Of a stretch of 64,000 nucleotides of DNA, positions 9,832 to 19,175 are shown piece by piece. Source of the DNA: Rhodococcus jostii RHA1 (GTDB taxonomy: Bacteria; Actinomycetota; Actinomycetes; Mycobacteriales; Mycobacteriaceae); the NCBI RefSeq assembly GCF_000014565.1, contig NC_008268.1, positions 7,134,501 through 7,198,500 on the forward strand, written 5' to 3'. Under the pieces are notes generated by a model that saw only the letters and a list, made by a program, of their open reading frames with translations, searched no databases and was not told the origin of the DNA. A program made the translations under genes and the position numbers. Position 1 is the stretch's first letter. Each line of letters opens with the position of its first letter.

Positions 9832-11220
9832 TTGGCTGACGTCTCAGAAGTCACGGGCGACGCGACCGCCCGGACGGTGTTCGGGCTGGCGCTGCCCGCG
9901 CTCGGTGTCCTCGCTGCCGAACCGATCTATCTGCTCTTCGACATCGCCGTCGTCGGTCGGCTGGGCGCTCTGGCGCTCGCGGGTCTCGCCGTCGGCGGTC
10001 TCATCCTCGCCCAGGTCAGCACGCAGCTGACGTTCCTGTCCTACGGCACAACGGCGCGCGCGTCCCGCATGCACGGTGCCGGCGACGAGCGCGGCGCGGT
10101 CCGGGAGGGCGTGCAGGCCACGTGGCTGGCACTGGGCATCGGCGCGCTCGTGATCGCGCTGGTCCACCTGTTCGCGCGGCCGGTCACCTCGGCGATCGCC
10201 GGCGGCTCCGACATCGCGGCGGCCGCCGAGAGCTGGCTGCGGATCGCGGTGTTCGGGGCCCCGCTGATCCTCGTCGCGATGGCGGGCAACGGGTGGATGC
10301 GTGGCGTGCAGAACACGGTGCGGCCCCTCCGTTTCGTGATCGCCGGTCTCGTCGTGTCGGCCGTGGCCTGCCCGGTGCTGGTGCACGGATTGTGGGGCGC
10401 GCCGCGGCTGGAACTCGAGGGTTCGGCGGTCGCGAACGTTATCGGTCAGGCGCTGTCCGCGAGCCTGTTCGTCGGAGCGCTGGTGGTCGAGCGGGTGCCG
10501 TTACGTCCGCGATGGAGCGTCATGCGCGCCCAGATGGTGCTCGGCCGAGACCTGATCCTCCGGAGCCTGGCCTTCCAGGCGTGCTTCCTCTCGGCTGCGG
10601 CCGTCGCGTCCCGGTTCGGTGCGGCGGCGGTCGCCGCCCACCAGGTGGTGCTGCAGCTGTGGAACCTCGTCGCCCTCACCCTCGACTCCCTGGCGATCGC
10701 CGCACAGGCGTTGGTCGGTGCCGCGCTGGGCGCCGGACACGCCAAGGGCGCCACGCGACTGTCGTGGCGCATCACCCGATGGTCCACGGTCTTCGCGACA
10801 GGGCTCGCCCTGATCTTCGCCCTCGGCCACGGGGTGATCCCCGAACTGTTCACCTCCGATCAGGCCGTGCTCGACGAGATGGCGGTGGCTTGGTGGTTCT
10901 TCGTCGCGATCATGCCGGTCGCCGGAGTGGTGTTCGCCCTCGACGGCGTACTGCTCGGGGCCGGCGACGTCGCCTTCCTCCGGAATGCCACGCTGTCCTG
11001 CGCGTTGGTCGGATTCCTTCCACTGATCTGGCTGTCGATGCTGCACGACTGGGGTCTTGCGGGAATCTGGACGGGACTCACGGTGTTCATAATTCTTCGG
11101 ATGCTCGCGGTCGTATGGCGCGTCGGAACGGGCCGGTGGGCAGTGGTCGGGGCCGACCTGCAGACACGACACGGATCGGACAGCGATCCCGCGGCGGAAC
11201 ACGATCGGAAAGGTGGTTGA
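9832..11220 (+). CDS. dinF: MATE-family efflux protein (DinF-like)
   Basis: A 462-residue membrane protein with about 12 transmembrane segments, of the multidrug and toxic compound extrusion family, which exports drugs or toxic metabolites using Na+ or H+. The N-terminal helix region (ALPALGVLAAEPIYLLFDIAVVGRLG) is characteristic of the DinF subgroup. The two halves show the internal repeat expected for MATE. It starts at TTG 9832. The gene sits in the conserved position after nrnA, and its end overlaps or abuts the metallophosphoesterase. Confidence 0.92.
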   Translation: MADVSEVTGDATARTVFGLALPALGVLAAEPIYLLFDIAVVGRLGALALAGLAVGGLILAQVSTQLTFLSYGTTARASRMHGAGDERGAVREGVQATWLALGIGALVIALVHLFARPVTSAIAGGSDIAAAAESWLRIAVFGAPLILVAMAGNGWMRGVQNTVRPLRFVIAGLVVSAVACPVLVHGLWGAPRLELEGSAVANVIGQALSASLFVGALVVERVPLRPRWSVMRAQMVLGRDLILRSLAFQACFLSAAAVASRFGAAAVAAHQVVLQLWNLVALTLDSLAIAAQALVGAALGAGHAKGATRLSWRITRWSTVFATGLALIFALGHGVIPELFTSDQAVLDEMAVAWWFFVAIMPVAGVVFALDGVLLGAGDVAFLRNATLSCALVGFLPLIWLSMLHDWGLAGIWTGLTVFIILRMLAVVWRVGTGRWAVVGADLQTRHGSDSDPAAEHDRKGG

Positions 11221-11221
11221 C

Positions 11222-12151
11222 GTGGCACCCAAACTGATGGCGGTGAGCGACGTCCATGTGGGGCACCGGGGAAACCGCCCGATCACCGAGGACATCTATC
11301 CCGACTCGCCCGAGGACTGGCTGATCGTCGCGGGCGACGTCTCGGAGAAGACCGACGACATCCGATGGGCGCTGAAACTCCTGCGCAGTCGTTTCGCCGA
11401 GGTCATCTGGGTTCCCGGCAACCACGAACTGTGGACGACGGCGAAGGATCCGGTGCAGATCCACGGCGCCGCCCGCTACGACTACCTGGTCACCATGTGC
11501 CGGGAGATCGGCGTCATCACCCCCGAGGATCCGTTCCCGGTGTGGGAGGCCGAGGACGGCCCGATCACCCTGGCCCCGATGTTCCTGCTGTACGACTACA
11601 CGTTCTTGCCCGACGGTGCCACCACCAAGGAGGAAGGTCTCGCGATCGCGCGCGAGAAGAACGTGGTGGCCACGGACGAGTTCCTGCTGTCGAGCGAACC
11701 GTACGGAACCCGGGATGCCTGGTGTCGCAGCCGCGTCGAGACGACGAAGGCCCGGTTGGACGCCCTGCCCGCGGGCACCCGCACCGTGCTGATCAACCAC
11801 TTTCCGTTGGTGCGTCAACCGACGCAGGTGCTGTGGTACCCGGAGTTCTCCCTGTGGTGCGGTACCGAACTGACCGCGGACTGGCACACCCGGTACAACG
11901 CCGTCTGCGCCGTGTACGGGCATCTGCACATTCCGCGCACCACCTACTACGACGGGGTGCGGTTCGAAGAGGTGTCGCTCGGCTACCCGCGGGAGTGGCA
12001 GCGGCGGGGACTCCCGGACCGCCTCCTGCGACAGATCCTCCCGGTGCCGGAGTACCCGCCGGGAACGCTGAACAAGTGGGGAGGCCACTTCAAGGTCACC
12101 CCCGAACAGGAAGCCGAAGTGGAGAAGATGCGGGCGAGGGGGGCCCTGTGA
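11222..12151 (+). CDS. Calcineurin-like metallophosphoesterase
   Basis: A 309-residue dimetal phosphoesterase. The metal-binding signature is complete: SDVHVGH near residue 9, GDVSEK, GNHELW, INHFP, then GHLH (VYGHLHIPRT). It corresponds to the Rv2795c-type protein that in mycobacteria is encoded just upstream of pptT and has been linked to removal of phosphopantetheine from carrier proteins (PptH); that link is family knowledge, not visible here. The GTG at 11222 has a well-placed GGAAAGG; a GTG at 11213 overlapping the MATE stop is the alternative. Its stop overlaps the start of pptT (GTGA). Confidence 0.92.
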   Translation: MAPKLMAVSDVHVGHRGNRPITEDIYPDSPEDWLIVAGDVSEKTDDIRWALKLLRSRFAEVIWVPGNHELWTTAKDPVQIHGAARYDYLVTMCREIGVITPEDPFPVWEAEDGPITLAPMFLLYDYTFLPDGATTKEEGLAIAREKNVVATDEFLLSSEPYGTRDAWCRSRVETTKARLDALPAGTRTVLINHFPLVRQPTQVLWYPEFSLWCGTELTADWHTRYNAVCAVYGHLHIPRTTYYDGVRFEEVSLGYPREWQRRGLPDRLLRQILPVPEYPPGTLNKWGGHFKVTPEQEAEVEKMRARGAL

Positions 12152-12831
12152 TCGAGAGAATTCTGCCTGCCGGTGTGGTGTCGTCGGAACTGTTCGAAGA
12201 TCCGCCGGGCCTGCGTCCGCACCCGCAGGAGGAGGCGCTCATCGGCAGGGCGGTGGAGAAGCGGCGCCGCGAGTTCACCACCGCACGTCATTGCGCCCGC
12301 CTGGCGATGACGAAGCTGGGCGTGGACCAGGCCCCTGTTCTGCGGGGCGACAAGGGTTCCCCCGTGTGGCCGCGCGGGGTGGTCGGAAGCCTCACCCACT
12401 GCGACGGTTACCGCGGCGCGGTGCTCGGCTACGCCATGCAGGTGCGGTCCGTGGGGATCGACGCCGAACCGCACGAGGCGCTGCCCGACGGTGTGCTGGA
12501 CGCGGTGAGCCTGCCCGCCGAACGCGACTGGCTGTCGGGCGCGGCGGACTCCGGGCAGTGGCGCTCCGCCACCGGCGGTCCGGTGCACCGGGACAGGCTG
12601 CTGTTCTGCGCCAAGGAGGCCACGTACAAGGCGTGGTTCCCGCTCACCGCCCGGTGGCTCGGGTTCGAGGACGCGCACATCACGTTCGAGGCGTCCGGGG
12701 ACGGCACGGGCACGTTCCATTCGGATCTCCTGATCTCCGGAGAGACCGTCGACGGCCCACCGCTGGCGTCGTTCGACGGACGGTGGATGGTGTCCGACGG
12801 CCTGATCATCACCGCCATTGCGGTGCACTGA
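12148..12831 (+). CDS. pptT: 4'-phosphopantetheinyl transferase PptT
   Basis: A 227-residue Sfp/EntD-type phosphopantetheinyl transferase that loads the CoA-derived arm onto acyl, aryl and peptidyl carrier domains. The hallmark motifs are REFTTARHCAR near residue 43, SLTHCDGY, VGIDAEPHEAL (Mg2+ site) and FCAKEATYKAW (W/F-KEA-K). The start GTG at 12148 overlaps the stop of the metallophosphoesterase gene, matching the coupled pair in mycobacteria. It is a good candidate to activate the four carrier domains of the NRPS at 25-41.5 kb, since no other such enzyme is encoded in the window. Confidence 0.95.
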   Translation: MIERILPAGVVSSELFEDPPGLRPHPQEEALIGRAVEKRRREFTTARHCARLAMTKLGVDQAPVLRGDKGSPVWPRGVVGSLTHCDGYRGAVLGYAMQVRSVGIDAEPHEALPDGVLDAVSLPAERDWLSGAADSGQWRSATGGPVHRDRLLFCAKEATYKAWFPLTARWLGFEDAHITFEASGDGTGTFHSDLLISGETVDGPPLASFDGRWMVSDGLIITAIAVH

Positions 12832-12862
12832 TTTCGGTACTGTGCGGTGCACTGATTTCGGT
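12820..12862 (+). repeat. Two 19-bp direct repeats at the end of pptT
   Basis: GCGGTGCACTGATTTCGGT occurs at 12820-12838 and again at 12844-12862. The first copy contains the last codons and stop of pptT; the second lies in the spacer before truB. This is a small local duplication. Confidence 0.9.
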
Positions 12863-12893
12863 GCGGTGACGTCGGCTGGCAGAATCGGACCTC

Positions 12894-13811
12894 GTGTCTG
12901 CACGTGAAAAGCCCTCTTCCGGTCTCGTCGGCGCCGGACTGCTCATCGTCGACAAGGATGCGGGCGTCACCAGCCACGACGTGGTGGCCCGGTGCCGCAA
13001 GCTGCTCGGCACTCGGAAGGTCGGGCATGCGGGCACTCTCGACCCGATGGCCACCGGGGTGCTGGTGCTCGGTGTGGAGCGGGCGACGAAGCTGCTGGGG
13101 TTCCTCGCGTTGACCACCAAGGCGTACACGGCCACGATCCGGCTGGGTCAGGCCACCACGACCGACGACGCCGAGGGCGAGGTCGTGGCGTCGGCCGATG
13201 CGTCCGGCGTGACGGACGAGGAGATCGCCGCGCAGGTGCACACCCTCACCGGAGACATCCAGCAGATCCCGTCGAGCGTCAGCGCCATCAAGGTGGACGG
13301 CAGGCGGGCGCATGCACTCATCCGTGCGGGCGAGGAGTTCGAACTCGCTCCCCGTTCGGTCACGGTGTCCCGGTTCGAGGTCGTCGCGAGGCGAACCGAG
13401 GGCGCGTTCGTCGACGTCGACGTCGAGGTGGAATGTTCCTCCGGCACGTACGTCCGGGCGCTTGCGCGTGATCTGGGGATCGCGCTGATCGGCGTCGGCG
13501 GGCATCTCACCTCGCTGCGACGGACCCGGGTGGGACCGTTCACGCTCGAGCACGCGCGCACGCTGGAACAGCTCGCCGAGGAGCCGGGGGTCAGCCTCGA
13601 CATCGACGCCGCCGCGCAGACCGCGTTCCCGCACCGGCAGGTCGACGCGGACGAGGCCGAATCGATCAGTCAGGGCCGGTGGCTCGAGCCGATCGGAATC
13701 AAGGGCGTCTACGCCGCCATCGATCCGAGCGGGCACACGATCGCGCTGCTCCAGGAACGTGGACGGCGGGCCAGTTCGGTGATGGTGGTCCGCCCCGCGA
13801 CCCTGAGGTAG
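12894..13811 (+). CDS. truB: tRNA pseudouridine(55) synthase TruB
   Basis: A 305-residue enzyme that makes pseudouridine 55 in the T-arm of tRNAs. The catalytic motif GHAGTLDPMATGVLVLG carries the essential Asp near residue 49. KAYTATIRLG, SSVSAIKVDGRRAH and CSSGTYVRALARDLG follow in the family order. The C-terminal region is a PUA-like domain of the actinobacterial type. It starts at GTG 12894. It is separated from pptT by 62 bases and converges with mntR. Confidence 0.96.
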   Translation: MSAREKPSSGLVGAGLLIVDKDAGVTSHDVVARCRKLLGTRKVGHAGTLDPMATGVLVLGVERATKLLGFLALTTKAYTATIRLGQATTTDDAEGEVVASADASGVTDEEIAAQVHTLTGDIQQIPSSVSAIKVDGRRAHALIRAGEEFELAPRSVTVSRFEVVARRTEGAFVDVDVEVECSSGTYVRALARDLGIALIGVGGHLTSLRRTRVGPFTLEHARTLEQLAEEPGVSLDIDAAAQTAFPHRQVDADEAESISQGRWLEPIGIKGVYAAIDPSGHTIALLQERGRRASSVMVVRPATLR

Positions 13812-13815
13812 CGGT

Positions 13816-14529
13816 TCACACCAGCCAGATGGCCTGGGCTGCGGGATTTCCGAGCTCGACGGAGTCGTCGTGCGAGCCGAGCCGGATCGAGACGGTTCCG
13901 GCGTAGTCGCGTCGCTCCAGCACGGTGATCGTGACGTCCAGCGCAACCCCGACCGAGTCGAAGTACCGCAGCATCGCCGGGTCGGAGTCCGAGATCCGGG
14001 CGATGCGGCCGCTCTCGCCGTTGACGAAGTCGCTGAGCTGGCGTGCAGGGGGAGTGGGCACCGAGCCGTCGACCGCGGGAATCGGATCGCCGTGCGGATC
14101 GCGCTCGGGATGGCCGAGCTTGGCGTCCATCCGGGAGATCATCAGATCCGAGACGGCGTGTTCGAGTACCTCCGCCTCGTCGTGCACCTCGTCCCAGCCG
14201 TATCCCAATTCGTGCACCAGGTACGTCTCGATGAGGCGGTGCCTGCGGACCATTCCGACGGCGGCGACGCGCCCCGCCTCGGTGAGGGCGATGGACCCGT
14301 ACCGGGCGTGATCGACGAGACCCTGGTCCGACAGTTTCCGGATGGCCTCCGACACGGTGGACGCCGACACCCCGATCTTCTCGGAGAGCAATTTCGTGGA
14401 CACCCGCTCCTGCGACCACTCCTGAACGGTCCAGATGACCTTGAGGTAGTCCTGCGCCACTGCCGAGAGAGCCCCGGTCTCGGAGGTCGAGTCCTCGGTC
14501 ACGCTCTGGTCATTCTTGTTCACGGCCAC
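13816..14529 (-). CDS. mntR: DtxR-family manganese-responsive regulator MntR (SirR type)
   Basis: A metal-dependent repressor of about 237 residues. The N-terminal winged helix (LSAVAQDYLKVIWTVQEW...KIGVSASTVSEAIRKLSDQGLVDH) is followed by the dimerisation and metal-binding domain (VRRHRLIETYLVHELGYGWDEVHDEAEVLEHAVSD), which carries the DtxR metal ligands. A C-terminal SH3-like/FeoA domain ends with NPAAQAIWLV. It closely resembles mycobacterial SirR/MntR and sits at the same place near ribF-rpsO. The start is uncertain (GTG 14529, GTG 14523 or TTG 14547); the first two leave the putative operator outside the coding sequence. Confidence 0.9.
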   Translation of the reverse strand: MAVNKNDQSVTEDSTSETGALSAVAQDYLKVIWTVQEWSQERVSTKLLSEKIGVSASTVSEAIRKLSDQGLVDHARYGSIALTEAGRVAAVGMVRRHRLIETYLVHELGYGWDEVHDEAEVLEHAVSDLMISRMDAKLGHPERDPHGDPIPAVDGSVPTPPARQLSDFVNGESGRIARISDSDPAMLRYFDSVGVALDVTITVLERRDYAGTVSIRLGSHDDSVELGNPAAQAIWLV

Positions 14530-14538
14530 GCCATCGAG

Positions 14539-14554
14539 CTTAGGCAAGTCTTAC
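14539..14554. promoter_or_regulatory. Candidate MntR/DtxR-type operator at the mntR start
   Basis: TTAGGCAAGTCTTACC contains the imperfect dyad GGCAAG-T-CTTACC (5 of 6 bases match), similar in layout to DtxR/IdeR/MntR boxes. It covers the region just upstream of mntR and could mediate autoregulation. Inferred from pattern only. Confidence 0.4.
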
Positions 14555-14705
14555 CGGCGAGACACATCGACACACCTGATCCGTCTCCGGGGGACGGCCC
14601 GGGTGACCGCGAACCGCGAGGTCGTGGCGCTTCGCCGACGCGCGGGGCGGCCGGACACCCGGTCCGGAGATGAACATCGGCGCGCGGCACCGTAGGCTGC
14701 CACTC

Positions 14706-15680
14706 GTGCTGAGATGGCGTGGTCTCGACGAGGTTCCTGCCGACTGGGGTCGTTGTGTTCTCACGATCGGCGTATTCGATGGCGTGCACCGAGGTCACGC
14801 CCAACTGATCAGTCGAGCGGTGGCGGCTGCCCGCACGCGTGGAATACCCAGCGTGCTCATGACTTTCGATCCTCATCCGATGGAAGTGGTTCGTCCGGGC
14901 AGTCATCCCGCCCAGCTCACGACGCTCGCCCGCCGGGCGGAGCTCGCGGAGGAGCTGGGGATCGACGTGTTCTGTGTCATGCCGTTCACCGCCGAATTCA
15001 TGAAGCTGACGCCGGAGCGATACGCCCACGAGATCCTCGTGGAGCGCCTGCACGTGGCGGATGTCGTCGTCGGTGAGAACTTCACGTTCGGCAAGAAGGC
15101 TGCGGGCAACGTCGACCTGCTGCGTCAGATCGGCGACCGGTTCGGGTTCGCGGTCGACGGTGTGACGTTGCTCGCAGAGCACGCGGTCACGTTCTCGTCC
15201 ACCTACATCCGGTCGTGCGTGGACGCCGGCGACATGGCCGCCGCGACGGAGGCCCTCGGCCGTCCGCACCGCGTCGAGGGTGTCGTCGTTCACGGCGACG
15301 GTCGTGGACGGCAGCTCGGCTATCCGACCGCGAACGTCGCGCCGCCCATGTATGCCGCGATTCCCGCGGACGGCGTGTACGCCGCCTGGTTCACCGTGCT
15401 CGGACACGGAGTCGACCTCGGCACGGTCACCTCCGGCGAGCGGTACATGGCCGCCGTGTCGGTGGGCACCAATCCCACGTTCTCCGGGCGGACGCGCACG
15501 GTGGAGGCCTTCGTCCTCGACCGGGAAGCCGACCTGTACGGCCAGCACGTGGCCGTCGATCTGGTGGAGCGGCTCCGCGGGATGGAGAAATTCGATTCGG
15601 TCGACGACCTGATCGTCGCGATGGGCAAGGACGCCGAGCGTGCGCGTGCGATCCTGGCGGCGTCGGAGGACGTGCGGTAA
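14706..15680 (+). CDS. ribF: Bifunctional riboflavin kinase / FAD synthetase RibF
   Basis: A 324-residue enzyme making FMN and FAD from riboflavin. The N-terminal FAD synthetase domain has the nucleotidyltransferase motif GVFDGVHRGHAQL near residue 27, then TFDPHP and SSTYIRS. The C-terminal riboflavin kinase domain shows GRGRQLGYPTAN (ATP/Mg2+ site), SVGTNPTF and the catalytic Glu in VEAFVLD. The GTG at 14706 gives the standard N terminus LRWRGLDEVP seen in mycobacterial RibF; the ATG at 14670 would add a non-homologous extension. It is divergent from mntR and upstream of rpsO. Confidence 0.96.
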   Translation: MLRWRGLDEVPADWGRCVLTIGVFDGVHRGHAQLISRAVAAARTRGIPSVLMTFDPHPMEVVRPGSHPAQLTTLARRAELAEELGIDVFCVMPFTAEFMKLTPERYAHEILVERLHVADVVVGENFTFGKKAAGNVDLLRQIGDRFGFAVDGVTLLAEHAVTFSSTYIRSCVDAGDMAAATEALGRPHRVEGVVVHGDGRGRQLGYPTANVAPPMYAAIPADGVYAAWFTVLGHGVDLGTVTSGERYMAAVSVGTNPTFSGRTRTVEAFVLDREADLYGQHVAVDLVERLRGMEKFDSVDDLIVAMGKDAERARAILAASEDVR

Positions 15681-15790
15681 AGCCGGCCCGTTTCAGCTGG
15701 TAAAGTAGACGGCTGGCGTGCGCTGCGGTTCGCGGTGGCCGCGCCGAGTTTCGATCCTTGCACGCGAACGTCATCACCAGGAGTGAACCA

Positions 15791-16060
15791 GTGGCATTGA
15801 CCACCGAAGAAAAGAAGCAGGTTCTGAGCGAGTACGGCCTGCACGAGACCGACACCGGTTCGCCGGAGGCGCAGGTGGCCATGCTCACCAAGCGCATCGT
15901 CGATCTCACCGAACACCTCAAGATGCACAAGCACGACCACCACTCCCGCCGCGGCCTCCTGCTGCTGGTCGGACGCCGTCGTCGTCTGCTCAAGTACGTC
16001 CAGAAGGTCGACATCGAGCGTTACCGCTCGCTGATCGAGCGTCTCGGCCTGCGTCGCTGA
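15791..16060 (+). CDS. rpsO: 30S ribosomal protein S15
   Basis: An 89-residue primary-binding 16S rRNA protein. The whole protein is canonical: [29 protein letters not shown], then [12 protein letters not shown] and [12 protein letters not shown]. It starts at GTG 15791 with AGGAG upstream; an in-frame start at 15758 would add 11 non-homologous residues. It lies between ribF and pnp as in most bacteria. Confidence 0.98.
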   Translation: MALTTEEKKQVLSEYGLHETDTGSPEAQVAMLTKRIVDLTEHLKMHKHDHHSRRGLLLLVGRRRRLLKYVQKVDIERYRSLIERLGLRR

Positions 16061-16372
16061 GTTTCGTACACAGCGGTCATTTCGATCGCAAATCACTCCG
16101 GTAGCCGGCGGGGCCTTGCTTAGACTGGGCCTCGCTGGCTATCGGCGTTAGCTGCCGAGGGCAGCACTACCGTATGCACCCGAGAATGTGGTGTCGGTCT
16201 TCGGTAGTGGTCTTCCGGACACGGTCCGGGGGACTTCGATCGACGGCCGCCTCCGCACAGCGACATCCCGAGAACTCGAGAGGGGGATGTCCCTCAGGTG
16301 CGCAGTTCTCGCCAGGAGGGTGAGAACGCCCCCGCGGGTACGGCGAAGACGAGAGGGAAGTGAAAAGAAGAG
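16061..16372 (+). promoter_or_regulatory. pnp leader with mutually exclusive hairpins
   Basis: A 312-base untranslated stretch between rpsO and pnp. ACATCCC (16263-16269) can pair with GGGATGT (16284-16290). GAGAACT (16270-16276) can pair with AGTTCTC (16304-16310), and that same AGTTCTC can instead pair with GAGAAC (16322-16327). The arms are interleaved, so the folds compete. PNPase is known to autoregulate through its leader in E. coli; a comparable switch here is an inference. No other gene is seen. Confidence 0.5.
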
Positions 16373-18646
16373 ATGACAGAGAATTCCGCAGTAGAGGTCG
16401 ATGAGGGCGTGTTCGAATCCACCGCCGTGATCGACAACGGGTCCTTCGGAACCCGCACCATTCGTTTCGAGACCGGTCGCCTCGCGCAGCAGGCAGCCGG
16501 CGCCGTCGTCGCCTACCTGGACGACGAGACGATGCTGCTGTCCGCGACGAGCGCCAGCAAGCACCCCAAGGAGCACTTCGACTTCTTCCCCCTGACGGTG
16601 GACGTCGAGGAGCGCATGTACGCGGCGGGCCGTATCCCCGGCTCGTTCTTCCGTCGTGAGGGCCGTCCCTCCACGGACGCGATCCTGACCTGCCGCCTGA
16701 TCGACCGCCCGCTGCGCCCGTCGTTCGTCGACGGTCTGCGCAACGAGATCCAGGTCGTCGTCACGGTGATGAGCCTGAACCCGCAGGACCTGTACGACGT
16801 GGTCGCGATCAACGCCGCGTCCGCTTCCACCCAGATCGCCGGACTGCCGTTCTCCGGACCCGTCGGCGGTGTGCGCGTCGCGCTCATCACCTCGGACGAG
16901 AACAAGGCCGGCCAGTGGGTCGCATTCCCCACCGTCGAGCAGCTCGAGAACGCCGTCTTCGACATGGTCGTCGCCGGCCGCATCGTCTCCGGCAGCGGTG
17001 ACGATGCCGACGTCGCGATCATGATGGTCGAGGCCGAGGCCACCGACAACGTGATCTCCCTGATCGACGGTGGCGCACAGGCTCCCACCGAGGCGATCGT
17101 GGCCGAGGGCCTCGAGGCCGCCAAGCCGTTCATCGCCCGCCTTTGCACCGCGCAGCAGCAGCTCGCGGCCAAGGCCTCCAAGCCCACCGGTGACTTCCCC
17201 GTCTTCCCGGCGTACCAGGACGACGTGTTCGCAGCCGTCGAGGCCGCCGCAGCGGAGAAGCTCAGCGCGGCACTGACCATCGCGGGCAAGCAGGAGCGCG
17301 ACGACAAGACCGACGAGGTCAAGGTCGAGGTTCTCGAGCAGGTCGCCCCGAACTTCGAGGGCCGCGAGAAGGAACTCGGCGCGGCATTCCGTTCGCTGAC
17401 GAAGAAGCTGGTCCGTCAGCGCATCCTGCGCGACCAGTTCCGCATCGACGGCCGTGGCATCACGGACATTCGTTCGCTGTCGGCCGAGGTCGCGATCGTT
17501 CCGCGTGCACACGGTTCCGCTCTGTTCGAGCGCGGCGAGACCCAGATCCTGGGTGTCACCACCCTCGACATGGTGAAGATGGCGCAGCAGGTCGATTCCC
17601 TCGGACCCGAGACGACCAAGCGGTACATGCACCACTACAACTTCCCGCCGTACTCCACCGGTGAGACGGGACGCGTCGGTTCGCCGAAGCGCCGCGAGAT
17701 CGGTCACGGCGCGCTGGCGGAGCGGGCACTCATGCCCGTGCTGCCCAGCGTCGAGGAATTCCCGTACGCCATCCGTCAGGTCTCGGAGGCGCTCAGCTCC
17801 AACGGCTCCACCTCGATGGGTTCCGTGTGCGCGTCGACGCTCGCACTGCTCAACGCAGGTGTGCCGCTGAAGGCTCCGGTCGCCGGTATCGCCATGGGCC
17901 TCGTCTCCGACCAGGTCGACGGTGAGACCCGCTACGTCGCGCTCACCGACATCCTCGGTGCCGAGGATGCGTTCGGCGACATGGACTTCAAGGTCGCGGG
18001 CACGAAGGACTTCGTCACGGCCCTGCAGCTCGACACCAAGCTCGACGGCATCCCGTCCAAGGTCCTCGCCGGCGCGCTGTCGCAGGCCAAGGATGCGCGT
18101 GCGACGATCCTCGAGGTCATGGCCGAGGCCATCGACACCCCCGACGAGATGAGCCCGTTCGCCCCGCGCGTCACGGCCATCAAGGTCCCCGTCGACAAGA
18201 TCGGTGAGGTCATCGGCCCCAAGGGCAAGATGATCAACTCCATCACCGAGCAGACCGGCGCCAACATCTCCATCGAAGATGACGGCACCGTGTTCGTCGG
18301 TGCGACGGACGGCCCGTCCGCGCAGGCCGCGATCGACATGATCAACGCCATCGCCAACCCGCAGCTGCCGAAGGTCGGCGAGCGCTTCCTGGGCACGGTC
18401 GTCAAGACCACCGCCTTCGGTGCGTTCGTGTCGCTCCTTCCCGGCCGCGACGGATTGGTGCACATCTCGAAGCTGGGCAGCGGCAAGCGCATTGCCAAGG
18501 TCGAGGACGTCGTGAGCGTCGGCTCGAAGTTGCGTGTCGAGATCGCCGACATCGACAACCGCGGCAAGATCTCGCTGATCCCCGTCGAAGAAGACGGTGC
18601 TGCGGCTCCGGCCGAGCAGAGCGAAGAGGCGGCCGCCGAGAAGTAG
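16373..18646 (+). CDS. pnp: Polyribonucleotide nucleotidyltransferase (PNPase / GpsI)
   Basis: A 757-residue phosphorolytic 3'-5' exoribonuclease. Two RNase PH domains (about residues 15-230 and 350-570) flank a helical domain. The second contains SDPSTSMGS-type active-site residues seen as [13 protein letters not shown] and [19 protein letters not shown] domain ([21 protein letters not shown]) and an S1 domain ([28 protein letters not shown]) complete the C terminus. As in other Actinobacteria it may also synthesise RNA tails or (p)ppGpp-related products; that is family knowledge. It is preceded by a structured leader and ends at a strong hairpin. Confidence 0.98.
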   Translation: MTENSAVEVDEGVFESTAVIDNGSFGTRTIRFETGRLAQQAAGAVVAYLDDETMLLSATSASKHPKEHFDFFPLTVDVEERMYAAGRIPGSFFRREGRPSTDAILTCRLIDRPLRPSFVDGLRNEIQVVVTVMSLNPQDLYDVVAINAASASTQIAGLPFSGPVGGVRVALITSDENKAGQWVAFPTVEQLENAVFDMVVAGRIVSGSGDDADVAIMMVEAEATDNVISLIDGGAQAPTEAIVAEGLEAAKPFIARLCTAQQQLAAKASKPTGDFPVFPAYQDDVFAAVEAAAAEKLSAALTIAGKQERDDKTDEVKVEVLEQVAPNFEGREKELGAAFRSLTKKLVRQRILRDQFRIDGRGITDIRSLSAEVAIVPRAHGSALFERGETQILGVTTLDMVKMAQQVDSLGPETTKRYMHHYNFPPYSTGETGRVGSPKRREIGHGALAERALMPVLPSVEEFPYAIRQVSEALSSNGSTSMGSVCASTLALLNAGVPLKAPVAGIAMGLVSDQVDGETRYVALTDILGAEDAFGDMDFKVAGTKDFVTALQLDTKLDGIPSKVLAGALSQAKDARATILEVMAEAIDTPDEMSPFAPRVTAIKVPVDKIGEVIGPKGKMINSITEQTGANISIEDDGTVFVGATDGPSAQAAIDMINAIANPQLPKVGERFLGTVVKTTAFGAFVSLLPGRDGLVHISKLGSGKRIAKVEDVVSVGSKLRVEIADIDNRGKISLIPVEEDGAAAPAEQSEEAAAEK

Positions 18647-18662
18647 CCTTCTCCCGGTCCTC

Positions 18663-18705
18663 ACGCCGGCGACCCCGCACGAATCTCGTGCGGGGCCGTC
18701 GGCGT
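18663..18705. terminator. Bidirectional terminator hairpin between pnp and the phosphatase gene
   Basis: CCCCGCACGA (18673-18682) and TCGTGCGGGG (18686-18695) pair perfectly around a 3-base loop. The stem is extended by imperfect ACGCCGGCG/CGTCGGCGT pairing. It lies between convergent genes. Confidence 0.75.
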
Positions 18706-18721
18706 CTTCGTGTGGGGTGGG

Positions 18722-19165
18722 TCAGGAGGTCGGTGCCGCGGTGAACCGTCCGACATACCGACGCTGCCACGGTGTCTCGACCGCGTGACGCTGGTAGTGC
18801 TGCCGGACGTACGCGACGGCGTCCCGCGCCGCGACCCCGTCGAGCACGGCGATGCAGGCGAGGGCTGTGCCCGTCCGGCCGCGACCGCCCCCGCATGCCA
18901 CCTCCACCCGTTCCATCGGGGCGCGGCGCCACACCTCACCCAGCGCATCGAGGGTGTCGTCGCGGTCCCGCGGCAACGCGAAATCGGGCCAGCGGACCCA
19001 CCGTGAGTCCCACTGCACCGGCGGCGGTGTCCGCCCCAGCAGGTAGACGGCGAAATCGGGGAGGGGACCGTCGGGGAGTGGTCGCCTCAGCCCCCGGCCG
19101 CGGACCAGGCGCCCGGACGGCAGGCGGAGGACTCCAGGAGCGTCGGCGTCCCAGGTATCGAACAT
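18722..19165 (-). CDS. Protein-tyrosine/dual-specificity phosphatase-like protein
   Basis: A 147-residue cysteine phosphatase-like protein. The P-loop is VACGGGRGRTGTA, a complete C-x5-R-T signature near residue 106, with Ala where most PTPs have His before the Cys. An upstream aspartate-containing loop (FALPRDRDD) could supply the general acid. The ATG at 19165 gives a normal N terminus (MFDTWDADAPGVLRLPSGRLVRGRG). It is the last gene of a LysR-ComB-phosphatase operon, 10 bases after the ComB-like gene. Substrate unknown. Confidence 0.8.
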   Translation of the reverse strand: MFDTWDADAPGVLRLPSGRLVRGRGLRRPLPDGPLPDFAVYLLGRTPPPVQWDSRWVRWPDFALPRDRDDTLDALGEVWRRAPMERVEVACGGGRGRTGTALACIAVLDGVAARDAVAYVRQHYQRHAVETPWQRRYVGRFTAAPTS

Positions 19166-19175
19166 GGCGCTCACT

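Noticed and set aside
16148..18664. 838-residue minus-strand frame opposite pnp
   Set aside because: Antisense shadow produced by GC-rich codon usage. PNPase on the plus strand is certain.
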